Assembly (NCBI GenBank): GCA_003152255.1
Contig: PLZT01000266.1
Coordinates: 22,185-47,005 of the forward strand
Origin: Methylocystaceae bacterium
GTDB taxonomy: Bacteria; Pseudomonadota; Alphaproteobacteria; Rhizobiales; Beijerinckiaceae
Direction of reading: 5' to 3'
Length of the DNA stretch: 24,821 nucleotides
Below the pieces are notes generated by a model that had not been told where the DNA came from, ran no database searches, and was given only the letters and a program-made list of their open reading frames with translations. Shown here one piece after another: positions 1-9,511 of the stretch. The position numbers and the translations under genes were made by a program. Positions within the stretch are counted from its first letter, which is position 1, and the number at the start of each line of letters is the position of its first letter.

Positions 1-1100
1 ATGACCATGAAAATGCTTTTCACGACCGCGGCGGTCACCTGCCGTCCCAGCGATTCGGCGGACCCTAATGTCGCCAGCCCGTCTTGCGTCGAGATGAGAC
101 CGATCACCAGCGCCATGAAGGGGGCCTTGATCAGTCCGACCAGGAAAGTGTTCACGCCGATCGCGTCTTTCAACAGGACCAGAAATGTCGTTGGGCTGAT
201 GTCGCCATAGCCCCAGGAGACCAGCAAGCCGCCAAACAGCGCCGCCATGTCGGCGATGAAGGTCAGCAGCGGCACGGCGATCATTAGCGCGAGCACGCGC
301 GGAACCACTAAGACCTCGATCGGCGACAGGCCCATGACGCGCAGGGCGTCAATCTCCTCGCGCATCTTCATCGAGCCGATTTCGGCCGTTATCGCCGATC
401 CCGAACGGCCGGCGATCATGATCGAGGTCAGCAGCACCCCCAATTCGCGCAGCACCAAAATGCCGATGAGATCGACCGAATAAATGGTCGCGCCAAAGCG
501 CGCCAGTTGGAAAATGCCCTGTTGCGCGACGATGGCGCCGACCGCGAGATTGATCAGCGCGATGATCGGAATGCTGCGAAAGCCGAACATTTCAATCTGG
601 TAGACGAGCGACGTCCCGCGAAACAGTTCCGGACGCAGCAGGATGCGGCCGATCGCGGTGATGAATTCACCGAGAAAGCCCATGCCGCGATAATATTCGC
701 GAAGCGCGCTGACGACGGACAATCCGAGATCCGCCAATAGATCGACGAACAGATTCGTGGGTTTGGCGCGAGGCGGCGGCAATATCTCGATCGCCGTCTC
801 CTTGAGGAGGATCTGGTGTTCGGGCCGTGCATCCTCGAACGAGGCCGTGACGCCGGCGCGAATCAATTCGTTCCGGGCGCGATTGAGCGCGAGCGCCCCG
901 GCGGTGTCGAGATTGGCGATCGCGCTCATGTCGATGACCACGGCGCGCGCGCCGCGTCCTTGCGAGACGATCTCCTCCGCCTTTCGCTCGAGCGTTCTGG
1001 ACGCCCGCAAAATCCAGCCGCCGGTCAGGGCGATGCGCCTGATGCCGCCGCTCTCGCGACTGGTCAGTTCGGGCGGGTCGGCCTCGATCTCTGTCGCCAT
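1..1100 (-). CDS. MlaE-family ABC transporter permease with N-terminal STAS-like domain (partial, 3' end outside window)
   Basis: Inner-membrane permease of the Mla/Ttg2-type phospholipid transport systems that keep outer-membrane lipid asymmetry. The frame opens at an ATG at 1100 (MATEIEADPPEL) and stays open to the left edge, giving 366 residues without a stop. Residues of about 20-120 resemble a STAS domain (VVIDMSAIANLDTAGALAL). From about residue 150 the MlaE core follows, with several hydrophobic segments and the family-typical stretch GRSGSAITAEIGSMKMREEIDALRV cut here to its key parts: AGRSGSA, then E-G-M, then EEIDALRVMG. Family members of this STAS-fused type are about 370-385 residues, so only a few C-terminal residues should be missing. 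The ATPase (MlaF) and substrate-binding (MlaD) partners would be expected just beyond the left edge. It is transcribed divergently from the epimerase gene. The family assignment is strong; the substrate is inferred. Confidence 0.9.
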   Translation of the reverse strand, partial: MATEIEADPPELTSRESGGIRRIALTGGWILRASRTLERKAEEIVSQGRGARAVVIDMSAIANLDTAGALALNRARNELIRAGVTASFEDARPEHQILLKETAIEILPPPRAKPTNLFVDLLADLGLSVVSALREYYRGMGFLGEFITAIGRILLRPELFRGTSLVYQIEMFGFRSIPIIALINLAVGAIVAQQGIFQLARFGATIYSVDLIGILVLRELGVLLTSIMIAGRSGSAITAEIGSMKMREEIDALRVMGLSPIEVLVVPRVLALMIAVPLLTFIADMAALFGGLLVSWGYGDISPTTFLVLLKDAIGVNTFLVGLIKAPFMALVIGLISTQDGLATLGSAESLGRQVTAAVVKSIFMV

Positions 1101-1378
1101 GACGCCCCGTCGCGGTTCGTTTCGGGCAATCGCGGGCGCCGGTCTCGCCAAGAATCACGGCGCTAGAGCAAGTTCCGCGAAAGTTGATGGACCTTTGCGA
1201 TCAGCACTTGCTCCAGCTCTTTGATCTTTGCGCGATTTCCTGTCCTTTGAACGATTCCGTTCGAACGATAAGCGCGCGGCGCCAAAAAGCCTGCGAATCG
1301 TCTTATCTTCGCCGATGGCCAATGTCGAGCGCGTTGGTCGGAAACACTCAGCGGCGACGCTGCTATTTAGGAGACCAG

Positions 1379-2362
1379 ATGGGCGCCCAGCTGACCGTGG
1401 CCGTCGAGGCCTTTCCAATCGAAGGGCGCTTCGTGATCGCGCGCGGCGCCAAGACGCAGGCGCTGGTCGTGACCGCGACCCTGCGCGCCGGCGCCGCCGT
1501 CGGACGGGGCGAATGCGTGCCCTACGCCCGTTACGGCGAGAGCGCCGACAGCGTCGTGGCGGCGATGGAGAGCACGCGCGTCCACATCGAGGCCGGGGCT
1601 GATCGCGCCGCGCTGCAAGCCCTGCTTCCGGCGGGCGCGGCGCGCAACGCGCTGGATTGCGCCTTATGGGATTTGGAGGCCAAGACTCGGGGCGTCCCAG
1701 CGCATCGCGGCGCCGGCCTTGCCTCGCTCGCGCCCTTGACCACCGCCTTCACCCTCTCGGTCGGAACGCCCGAGGAGATGCGAGCGGCGGCGGCGCGCGC
1801 CGCCCGTCGCCCCTTGTTGAAGGTCAAGCTCGCCGGCGAGGGCGACGCCGCGCGACTGCTGGCCGTGCGCGCCGGCGCGCCGCGCGCGACGCTGATCGTC
1901 GACGCCAACGAAGCCTGGCGCGAGGAAAATCTCGTCGCCAATATCGAGGCTTGCGCCAGGGTCGGCGTCGCGCTGATCGAGCAGCCGCTGCCGGCCGGGG
2001 CCGACGAAATTCTGGGCCGGATCGAGCGCCGGGTGAAAATCTGCGCCGACGAAAGCGCCCACGACCGCGCTGGATTGGCCGCGTTGCGCGGCCGTTACGA
2101 CGCGGTCAACATCAAGCTGGACAAGACCGGCGGCCTGACCGAGGCGCTGGCGATGGCCCAGGAGGCGCGCGAACTCGGCTTCGCGATCATGGCGGGCTGC
2201 ATGGTCGGCACTTCCTTAGGCATGGCGCCGGCGGTTCTGATCGGGCAATCCGCCGCCTATGTCGACCTCGACGGCCCGCTGCTGCTCGCGCGGGACCGCG
2301 AGCCCGGCCTTCGTTACGAGGGCTCGACGCTGCATCCGCCGGAGGCGGAGCTGTGGGGCTAG
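1379..2362 (+). CDS. Dipeptide epimerase (L-Ala-D/L-Glu epimerase-like, enolase superfamily)
   Basis: A 327-residue member of the muconate-lactonizing subgroup of the enolase superfamily, which typically epimerises L-Ala-D-Glu to L-Ala-L-Glu during murein peptide recycling. The catalytic and metal residues are all visible: K148-x-K150 (LLKVKL), metal ligands D175 (VDANEAW), E201 (IEQPLP) and D224 (CADES), and the second base K246 (NIKLDK). The start is the ATG at 1379, because AGGAG at 1369-1373 sits 5 bases upstream and homology begins at MGAQLTVAVEAFPI; the frame is open further upstream to 1184 but that part has no family likeness. It ends 7 bp before the convergent rhodanese gene. Dipeptide specificity is inferred from the family; related N-acylamino-acid racemases or o-succinylbenzoate synthases are less likely. 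Confidence 0.88.
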   Translation: MGAQLTVAVEAFPIEGRFVIARGAKTQALVVTATLRAGAAVGRGECVPYARYGESADSVVAAMESTRVHIEAGADRAALQALLPAGAARNALDCALWDLEAKTRGVPAHRGAGLASLAPLTTAFTLSVGTPEEMRAAAARAARRPLLKVKLAGEGDAARLLAVRAGAPRATLIVDANEAWREENLVANIEACARVGVALIEQPLPAGADEILGRIERRVKICADESAHDRAGLAALRGRYDAVNIKLDKTGGLTEALAMAQEARELGFAIMAGCMVGTSLGMAPAVLIGQSAAYVDLDGPLLLARDREPGLRYEGSTLHPPEAELWG

Positions 2363-2369
2363 GAGCGGG

Positions 2370-2705
2370 TCAAAGACCTTTTTCGACCTCGAGATTCGCG
2401 CCGAGCCAGCCCAAAATGCCGCCGCCGAAATGCGTGTCGACGTCGCGGCGGCCGGCGAGCCTCGCCTGCTCCATCGCCGTGACCGAGCGTCGCCCCGAGC
2501 GGCAGTAGATCACCACCTTCTTGCCAGCCGGCGCGACCGGCAGCTTGGCGGGATCGAATTTCGACAGCGGATTGAACAGCGAACCCTTGATATGGCCCGC
2601 CGCGTATTCCTCCGCCTCGCGCACGTCGACGAGCAGGATGGAGCCGTCGTCGAGGCCCTTTTTCAGATCCTCGAGACTGATGTCGTGATAGGCGAAGGAG
2701 CTCAT
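2370..2705 (-). CDS. Single-domain rhodanese-like sulfurtransferase
   Basis: A 111-residue single rhodanese domain, probably cytoplasmic (no signal peptide). It has the usual landmarks: LVDVREAEEYAAGHIKGS near residues 25-42 and the active-site loop CRSGRRS starting at C68, the cysteine that would carry the persulfide. The C-terminus contains the common FGGGILGW motif. The length is normal for a free-standing rhodanese of the GlpE/PspE kind. The ATG at 2705 fits the family N-terminus. It is convergent with the epimerase and lies about 90 bp downstream of ccrM on the same strand, so it may be co-transcribed. The physiological sulfur acceptor cannot be read from the sequence. Confidence 0.9.
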   Translation of the reverse strand: MSSFAYHDISLEDLKKGLDDGSILLVDVREAEEYAAGHIKGSLFNPLSKFDPAKLPVAPAGKKVVIYCRSGRRSVTAMEQARLAGRRDVDTHFGGGILGWLGANLEVEKGL

Positions 2706-2794
2706 GCGGCCGTCCTTTAATTGAGACGTCGCGATATTTCACAAAATCGTCGCGGAGTCGAGAATGGGACGGCGGCGGGAAGCGCGCGGCGACT

Positions 2795-3967
2795 CTACTC
2801 CGCCGCCTCGCGCAACTGCTCCCGCGCGCGCTCGCGCAAATCGTCGATCGGAACGAGCCGGCCCGCGTCCTCGTAATGCCAGAAGGTCCAGCCGTTGCAA
2901 GCCGGCAGCCCCTGCACCAAGGCCCCGGTCTTGTGGATCGAGCCGACGATGCCGCCGATCGCCAGCGCACCATCCGCCCGCACTAGCGCGCTGTGGCGCC
3001 GCTTGGCGTCCGCGAGCTTCGCGCCGGGCGCGATGAGGCCCGCGTCGACGAGGCTGGCGAAGGCGATCCGGGGCTCGCTCCGCTTCGTGGGCGCGGTGGT
3101 CAGCGTGGCCGGATCGAGCGGCTCGACCGCGTCGATGCGCGCCTGCGCGGCGTCTGCATAGGCGTGATCGCGCTCGATGCCGAGGTAATCGCGGCGCAGG
3201 CGCTTGGCGACCGCGCCAGTGGTGCCGCTGCCAAAAAACGGATCGAGCACGAGGTCGCCGGCGTTCGAGGCCGCGAGCATCACCCGAGCTAGAAGGGCTT
3301 CCGGCTTTTGGGTCGGATGGGTTTTTCTGCCCTGCGCGTCCTTGAGGCGTTCGCCGCCGGTGCAGATCGGGAACAGCCAGTCGGAACGCATCTGGCAGTC
3401 TTCATTCGCCGCCTTCAGCGCTTCGTAATTGAAGGTGTAGCTTTTGGCTTGCGGGCCGCGTGCGGCCCAGATCATGGTCTCGTGGGCATTGGTGAAGCGG
3501 CGGCCGCGAAAATTTGGCATCGGATTGGTCTTGCGCCAGACAATGTCGTTCAGGATCCAGAACCCGAGATCCTGCATGATGGCGCCGACGCGAAAAATAT
3601 TATGGTAGGAGCCGATGACGAAAATCGTCGCTTGCGGCTTCATGACGCGGCGCGCGGCCTCGAGCCAGTCGCGCGTGAAGGCGTCATATTCCGCGAAATC
3701 GGTGAATTTGTCCCAGTCGTTGTCGACGCCCGCGACCAGGCTCTGATCGGGCCGCGTCAATTTATTCGCGAGTTGGAGATTATAGGGGGGGTCGGCGAAA
3801 ACGAGATCCACGCTCTCCGGCGCCATTGCGCGGAGAATCTCGACGCTGTCTCCGCGAAAGACGCTGTTGCGCGACACCGCGCGAGGCAACCCTGAAACCC
3901 GTGACCCAGTACGCGTGACCTTTAGCTGGGTTTTGAGGCGGGTCGTCTCGACGCGTGCGCTACTCAT
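2795..3967 (-). CDS. ccrM: CcrM-type adenine-N6 DNA methyltransferase (GANTC)
   Basis: Orphan cell-cycle methyltransferase of alphaproteobacteria that methylates adenine in GANTC. Motif IV DPPY is at residues 59-62 ([11 protein letters not shown]) and the AdoMet-binding FxGxG ([12 protein letters not shown]) comes later, the beta-class order. [24 protein letters not shown] and [10 protein letters not shown] match CcrM closely. The C-terminal RAMA-type domain ([21 protein letters not shown]) is present, which separates CcrM from other beta-class enzymes. I chose the ATG at 3967 (390 residues); the frame also opens at a TTG at 3994 with no ribosome site. Relative to Caulobacter CcrM (358 residues) there is an N-terminal extension of about 33 residues before NSVFRGD. 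A GAATC site lies at 4124-4128 upstream. Its neighbour rnhB is on the same strand. Confidence 0.95.
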   Translation of the reverse strand: MSSARVETTRLKTQLKVTRTGSRVSGLPRAVSRNSVFRGDSVEILRAMAPESVDLVFADPPYNLQLANKLTRPDQSLVAGVDNDWDKFTDFAEYDAFTRDWLEAARRVMKPQATIFVIGSYHNIFRVGAIMQDLGFWILNDIVWRKTNPMPNFRGRRFTNAHETMIWAARGPQAKSYTFNYEALKAANEDCQMRSDWLFPICTGGERLKDAQGRKTHPTQKPEALLARVMLAASNAGDLVLDPFFGSGTTGAVAKRLRRDYLGIERDHAYADAAQARIDAVEPLDPATLTTAPTKRSEPRIAFASLVDAGLIAPGAKLADAKRRHSALVRADGALAIGGIVGSIHKTGALVQGLPACNGWTFWHYEDAGRLVPIDDLRERAREQLREAAE

Positions 3968-4126
3968 GAACTCGATACCGGTTACGCTTACCAACGAGCG
4001 TGACTATGCGGGATCGAGGTAAAGGGCGCGTTTAACGAGGCGCGCGGCGCGCGTCCCCTTTTCGAACGCCTTTCTTAAGAAAATGCTTTCTTTACCAATT
4101 GGTTATTGGACATAAACGGGACCGAA

Positions 4127-4765
4127 TCAGCCGCCTCGCCCCCCGCGCAAGGGGGAGAAGCTCATGCGGTGATAAGGGGTTGGACCGAGATTGGCGAGCG
4201 CGGCCAGATGGCGCGGCGAGCCATAGCCCGTGTTGGTCTCGAACCCGTAAGCCGGATATTCCTCGGCCAGGCGCCGCAGCAAACTGTCTCGCGCCACCTT
4301 GGCCACGATCGAGGCGGCGGCGATCGACAGCGATTTGGCGTCGCCCTTGACGATCGCGGAGCCTGGACAAGGAAGGCCGGGCAGATCGCGGCCATCGACC
4401 AAGACAAAGGCGGGCGCGAGAGAAAGCCCCGCGACCGCTCGCTCCATCGCCATTAATGACGCCTTGCGGATGTCGGTGGCGTCGATCTCGGCGGCGGTCA
4501 CGAAGGCGAAGCTCGTCGCGAGCGCGCTTTCGATGATCCGGGCGAAGGCCATTTCCCGCGATTTCGCGCTCATCGCCTTGGAATCATTGAGCCCGTCTGG
4601 AATGTTGGCGGGATCGAGAATGACGGCGGCCGCGCAAACCGGCCCCGCGAGAGGGCCGCGCCCGACTTCGTCGACCCCGGCGACCGGCCAAAGTTTTTTC
4701 CGCCGCGACTCGTTTTCGGCGGCAAAATCAGGGACGCCCTTTCGCGGTTTTTGCGCCGGCGTCAT
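4127..4765 (-). CDS. rnhB: Ribonuclease HII
   Basis: Cytoplasmic endonuclease that cleaves the RNA strand of RNA-DNA hybrids and removes single ribonucleotides from DNA. The protein has 212 residues from the ATG at 4765, which is preceded by a GGGGAG ribosome site; an upstream TTG at 4804 is less likely. The four acidic metal ligands are visible: D32 and E33 in GVDEVGRGPLAG, D125 in VLVDGRD, and D161 in IVAKVARD. The RNase HII signature GYGSPRHLAAL and the C-terminal P-YHRMSFSPL are also present. Length and motif order are normal. It lies between the PA0069-family gene and ccrM on the same strand, a neighbourhood I associate with Rhizobiales. Confidence 0.96.
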   Translation of the reverse strand: MTPAQKPRKGVPDFAAENESRRKKLWPVAGVDEVGRGPLAGPVCAAAVILDPANIPDGLNDSKAMSAKSREMAFARIIESALATSFAFVTAAEIDATDIRKASLMAMERAVAGLSLAPAFVLVDGRDLPGLPCPGSAIVKGDAKSLSIAAASIVAKVARDSLLRRLAEEYPAYGFETNTGYGSPRHLAALANLGPTPYHRMSFSPLRGGRGG

Positions 4766-4838
4766 TAAGGGCTTCTCCCCACCCGCGGCGTCCTCGCGGC
4801 GCAAAACTTTTTTGTGTCACGCTTGGATGGCGACCGGT

Positions 4839-6002
4839 TCAAAATAACACAAGCTGCTCGGCGCTTCGACGGGGCGGCTGAAACAAATCGCAGCGCAGCT
4901 TCGCGCCGGCGCCATAGCCCAGCCGGGCGGCGGCCATCTCGAATCTCCGGCCGATCATCCAGGCATAGGGCCCGACGCCCGTCATCCGCTTGCCGAAGCC
5001 CGAGTCATAGAGCTTGCCCTCCCTCGCGCCGCGCACCTGCGATAGCACATGCCTCGCCTTGTCTGGATAATGCGTGAGCAGCCATTCGCTGAAGAGGTCG
5101 CGCAACTCGAGCGGCAGGCGCAACATCACATAACCGGCTTCGCGCGCGCCGGCGGCGAAGGCTCTCGTCAGGATTGTCTCGATCTCGGCGTCGTTCACGG
5201 CGGGGATGATCGGCGCGACCAAGACCGAAACCGGGATGCCGGCGGCGGCGAGCTTTTCGATCGTCTCGAGCCGGAGAGCCGGAGAGGCCGCGCGCGGCTC
5301 CATCTTCCGCGCGAGTTCCCTGTCCAGCGTCGTCACGGAGATCGCGACCTTGACCAATCCTTTACGCGCCATCGGCGCGAGGAGGTCGATATCGCGCGCG
5401 ACCAGCGCGGATTTCGTCACTATGCCCACGGGGTGATTGGCGCGCGCCAGCGTTTCGAGCACGCCCCGCATCACGCGGCAGCGCTTTTCGGTCGGCTGGT
5501 ATGGATCGGTGTTGGAGCCGATCGCCAGTGTTCTCGGGACATAGCCCGGCGCCGACAATTCGCGCTCCAGCACTTGCGCCGCGCCCTCCTTGACGAAAAT
5601 TTCGGTCTCGAAATCGAGCCCGGGCGAATAGCCGACATAGGCGTGGGTAGGCCGCGCGTAGCAATAGACGCAGCCATGCTCGCAGCCGCGATAGGGATTG
5701 ATCGAGCGGTCGAAGCCGATGTCGGGCGAGTCGTTGCGCGTGATGACGCTTCGAGGCTTCTCTATATGTATATTGGTCTTGAGCGGGGGCAGGTTCTCCA
5801 GCGAGCCCCATCCGTCGTCGATCTCCTCGCGCGCGAAGGCCTCGAAGCGCCCGCTTGCATTCGACACGGCGCCGCGTCCGCGCCGTCGCACGAAATCGAT
5901 TTCGCGGGCCGATTCCGCCAGCGCCTCGCGAGGCGGACGCCCGGCGGCGGGGCGGGATATTCGCGGCGGGGCCGCTAGCGGAAAATGCTCCAGACAGCTC
6001 AT
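4839..6002 (-). CDS. PA0069-family radical SAM protein
   Basis: A 387-residue radical S-adenosylmethionine enzyme of the PA0069/Rv2578c family, distantly related to spore photoproduct lyase. The [4Fe-4S] cluster motif CxxxCxxC is at C107, C111 and C114 (RGCEHGCVYCYARPTH). The family hallmarks INPYRGCEHGC, IGSNTDPYQPTEK and a C-terminal NPLF-like region (LFQPPRRSAEQLVLF) are recognisable. The ATG at 6002 has GGGAG about 9 bases upstream. The reaction of this family has not been established to my knowledge; a DNA-repair role has been suspected from the SplB likeness. The 319-bp region upstream contains a candidate LexA box about 210 bp from the start codon, which would fit such a role but could equally belong to the divergent gene. 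Confidence 0.92.
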   Translation of the reverse strand: MSCLEHFPLAAPPRISRPAAGRPPREALAESAREIDFVRRRGRGAVSNASGRFEAFAREEIDDGWGSLENLPPLKTNIHIEKPRSVITRNDSPDIGFDRSINPYRGCEHGCVYCYARPTHAYVGYSPGLDFETEIFVKEGAAQVLERELSAPGYVPRTLAIGSNTDPYQPTEKRCRVMRGVLETLARANHPVGIVTKSALVARDIDLLAPMARKGLVKVAISVTTLDRELARKMEPRAASPALRLETIEKLAAAGIPVSVLVAPIIPAVNDAEIETILTRAFAAGAREAGYVMLRLPLELRDLFSEWLLTHYPDKARHVLSQVRGAREGKLYDSGFGKRMTGVGPYAWMIGRRFEMAAARLGYGAGAKLRCDLFQPPRRSAEQLVLF

Positions 6003-6321
6003 GACGACGCTCTCCCAAAGCGGCCGAACCGCTCCGTTTCGGCGAGACCGGCTCGCGGCCCCCGGCGCGCCTGTTGGGGGACAGAATCACACGCCGGGAA
6101 CAGCAATGCCGCACGCGTATACGCTTACGCCACAACGCCTTACGCGACGCCCACGACCAACCCGAACACTCGCGCCACCCGCGCCGGACGAGAACAAACG
6201 GCGAATAACGAACAAATAAAGAACACGCCGGAGGCTGTCAAGAGCGAGGTCGTCCGAAAATCCGGGATGGACTTTTCGGGAGACAGGTTACCTTTCGTTC
6301 GATCCCGGCTAGCTTGTCCCC
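6003..6321. other. Divergent intergenic region
   Basis: This 319-bp stretch separates the minus-strand radical SAM gene from the plus-strand restriction-modification gene and should hold both promoters. I see no convincing gene in it. Its half nearer the restriction-modification gene is less GC-rich and contains several GAAC words, including the GAAC-N7-GAAC direct repeat described separately. No clear ribosome site precedes the ATG at 6322. Confidence 0.6.
6210..6224. promoter_or_regulatory. Candidate LexA (SOS) box, GAAC-N7-GAAC
   Basis: The sequence reads GAAC, then seven A/T bases (AAATAAA), then GAAC at 6210-6224, exactly matching the direct-repeat LexA motif of alphaproteobacteria (GTTC-N7-GTTC on the other strand). 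A degenerate neighbour, GAAC-N7-GAAT, starts at 6192, 18 bases upstream. It lies about 98 bp before the restriction-modification start codon and about 210 bp before the divergent radical SAM gene. A perfect 8-base match in a GC-rich genome is suggestive, not proof; which gene it would control is open. Confidence 0.45.
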
Positions 6322-9300
6322 ATGACAATCGAATCAATCGTTGAATATGCATTCCGCATTCGCGAATTGCGCCGGGCGGGGCCGAGCAACCTCGAGCAGG
6401 CTCTGGCGCCGGCGTTTCAGCGCCTGCTCGAATCCGTGCTGCCCAGGATTTCCGCGAACGGTCTGATCGTCGTTCCCGAATTCGCGACGCCGGGCGTCGG
6501 CAGGCCCGACATCGCGCTCAAACGCGCCGGTCAGCCGCCCCGCGCCTTCGTCGAACTGAAGGCCCCAACGAAACCCGCCGATCCGGCCCGCTATCGCGAC
6601 GCCCACGACAAACGGCAGTTCGAGCGGTTCCAGTCCTTGCCGGTTTGGGCGGTGTCGAATTTCGCCAGCCTGCGGGTTTTTCGGCGCGAGGAACCGATCG
6701 CGGCGATTAAAATCGTCCCGGACGCCGCGCTCGATCCACGAACAACGGACGCCAAAGCCGAGCGCTTGATTCGCGACGGCGACCCGAATGCGCTGTTGAG
6801 GGCACTGACACCGCTTGCGCTCGAAGATCCACCAGCGGCGAATGACGCCGAAGAACTCGCCGCGAATCTCGCCCATGCCGCGCGGCTTATGCGGAGCATC
6901 GTCGAAGACCGGCTCGCCGAATTGACTGCCGCTGGAGCGGTGAACGCGCCGCTGCAAGCCGTCCGCGACGAATTCCGCGAGGTGCTTTACGCCCATCCTC
7001 AAGCGGCCGGCTACAACGTCGAGCGCTTCGACACGCTTTTCGCGGCGGCTTTCGCGCAAACGCTGGCCTTCGGCCTGCTATTGGTGCGCGAGGCGACGGA
7101 CCGCCCTGTCGATAGCGAAGCCTGGCGAAACATGCCGCCCGAACATGCGTTGATGCGCACGACCCTGCGCGTGTTGAGCCAGGAGGAAATCGTTCGCGAC
7201 GTCGGCGTCGGCTTCGACGTGATCCTCGACACGGTGAACAGTTTCGAGGCGGCTATCCTTGCGCGAAGGACCGGACAGCCCGATCCGATCCTGTATTTTT
7301 ACGAAGACTTCCTGCAGGTGTTCGATCCCGCCGCGCGCGAGCGCTACGGCGTCTATTACACGCCGGTCGAGGTCGTGGACCTATATGGTCGCCGCGCTCG
7401 ACCGCGCCCTTCGGGAAAATCTCGGCACGGCGGGTTTGGTCGACGACGCCGTGACGCTGCTCGATCCGGCGACGGGTACGGGAACCTTCCTGCTCGGCGT
7501 CATCGAGCATGTCCGGCATTCCGTGGAATCCGGCGCGGGTCCGGGCGCCGTGCCCGGAGCCTTGCGAGCTTTGTCCGGACGGCTGTTCGGTTTCGAACTG
7601 CTTGTCGGACCCTATGCCGTTGCTCATTATCGGCTCCGCCACGCCATGGGCGCCTTGCGGGCCAATCAAAGGGTCGGCGTTTTTCTGGCCGATACGCTCG
7701 CCGAGCCCGGGGCGGCGGCGCCCGAAGGCCGACTCGGTTTTGTCGCCGAAAATATCCGCACCGAACGGCACGAGGCGGATCGCATCAAACAGAGCCAGCC
7801 GATTCTCGCGATCATCGGCAATCCGCCTTACCGGCGGCTGGCGGCGGGTGAAATCGGCGAACTCGTCGGCGACTGGATGGACGAGATTTGGAACGACCTC
7901 AAGGAGCCGGTGCGAATCGCCGGCTGGGCCAACCAGCTCAATACCTTTCCCGAGCTTTCCGTCGCCTTCTGGCGCTGGGCGATCTGGAAAATGTTCGAAA
8001 GCGAAGGCGCCCCGCGTCGCGGCGTCGTGGCCTTTATTTCCAACAGAACTTTCCTCGCTGGAAAGCCTTATGCGGGTTTGCGCAAGATGCTGCGCGAACG
8101 CTTCGACCACATCGAGATCATCGATCTGCGCGGCGATATCAGGCGCGGCGAGCGGGCGGGCGTGGACGGCGATCAAGGCGTGTTCAATATTCAGGTGGGC
8201 ACGGCGATCACGCTGGCGATATCAGACGGAAGCAAGCTTGAGGGCGCCCTGGCCGACGTGAGCTATATCGACAGCTGGGCGGAAGAACTGTTTTCGCGCC
8301 GGGCCAAGCTCGACTGGTTGAGGGACGGCTTTGAAACGGGCAGGCGACCGGGCGCGGTCGGCGTGGCGCGCGGGGTTCTCGACGATATGAAGCCCGAGCC
8401 GTTTCAGGTTGAGGAATGGCCAAGTTTATCGGGTTGTTTTGCGTTCAAGCGATCAGGCGTTCAAACGAAGCGAGATAATTTTGTTTACGGGTTTTCACGG
8501 GCCGCGGTACAGGCTGGAGTTACGAATTTCTTAGCGGCACCCGAAGTCACAGCGCGCGCAATTTTTCATGACAGCCGAGATCGGAAATGGGTTGGCGCGC
8601 ATGCCATCCCTTTCGATGGCCGTCGGATTACTCAGGTGAGCTACCGTCCGCTCGACAATCGCTATTTATACAATCACGCCGCCTATGGAGACTTTCTTCG
8701 TCCCGAACTTCAGGCCGTTTGGGGCCAGAGGAACGTCGCGCTTTACGCCATGCCCTTCGCCACCGGCGCTGGCCCGGCCGTCTGGTGCCACGGCCTGCTG
8801 CCCGACTACCATGCCTTCAGTGGTCGCGGCGGTTACGCCTTCCCATTGCGCGACAACCGTCCCGGCCATGGGCCGTTCAACGTCGCGCCCGCGTTGATCG
8901 CCGGTCTCTGCGCCGCCTATGGCGCGCAAGTCGGCCCCGAAGACGCCTTCGACGCAATTCTGGCGCTGCTGTCCGCGACATCCTACACGCTGCGCTTCGC
9001 GGAGGATTTGGAGGATGTGTTTCCGCACGTGCCGTTTCCGAACAATCACGAGCATTTTCTTGCCGCCGCCGAATTGGGGCGGGAAATTCGCGCTGTCGAA
9101 ACCTTCGCCCGTCCACCAGGCCCCGAGTTTTTGACTCGCGCGGCGGCGCGGGTGGAGACCGCGGCGACCGGGGCCTTGCAGGCGAGCGACTGGACGGACG
9201 GCGAAATCTTCCTTTGCGCCGACGGAAGCGGGCGGGTTTCCGGCGTCAGCGCGGCGGTTTGGGGCTTTTCGGTCAGCGGCTATCGCCTGCTCTATCGCTG

Positions 9301-9511
9301 GCTCGACGCCCGCGAGGGGCTCGCCGTGGATCATGCGCTCATCACGCAAATGCGCGATGCTGTGGGCAGAATCGCCGAACTGATTGATCTTTTCGCCCGC
9401 GCCGATACACTTCTTTCGCGGATTCTGCCGAGAACTCTGACGCGCGAAGCGCTCGGGCTCGGCCAAAACGAGACCCCAAACGAAGGCGAGACTTCAAACG
9501 ATCATGAGTGA
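6322..9511 (+). pseudogene. Single-chain type IIG/ISP-like restriction-modification enzyme, interrupted by one frameshift
   Basis: Combined DNA-cleaving and adenine-methylating enzyme of about 1062 residues if the frame is repaired. Residues 1-130 carry a PD-(D/E)XK nuclease: D63 (GRPDIALK) and E78-x-K80 (FVELKAP). A helical linker follows. The N6-adenine methyltransferase has motif I LLDPATGTGTFL near residue 379 and NPPY near residue 500. A target-recognition region follows, with the type ISP-like signature VSYRPLDNRYLY near 774 and VWGFSVSGYRLLYRWLDARE near the end. There is no helicase domain, so it is type IIG-like and not a true type ISP enzyme. The first frame runs on from 6322 to 7851 and the second is open to 9511; homology switches at about 7378-7382 (GACCTAT), where removing one C restores VVDYMVAAL. 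As read, nuclease and methylase are split. It may be a real mutation, a phase-variation event or a sequencing error. No other defect is seen. Confidence 0.85.

Noticed and set aside
667..1158. Long open frames opposite or out of frame with the MlaE permease
   Set aside because: Arg-rich, low-complexity translations typical of shadow frames in GC-rich DNA; the frame from 1100 leftward is clearly the coding one.
1249..1266. GAACG-ATTC-CGTTC inverted repeat and GTTCGAAC between the permease and epimerase genes
   Set aside because: The spacing does not match a LexA direct repeat (GAAC words are separated by 10, not 7), and no regulator or repeat family is recognised.
4071..4082. 12-bp perfect palindrome TTTCTTAAGAAA between rnhB and ccrM
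   Set aside because: Such a short palindrome can occur by chance, and no full CtrA-type TTAA-N7-TTAA site or known operator pattern is completed by it.
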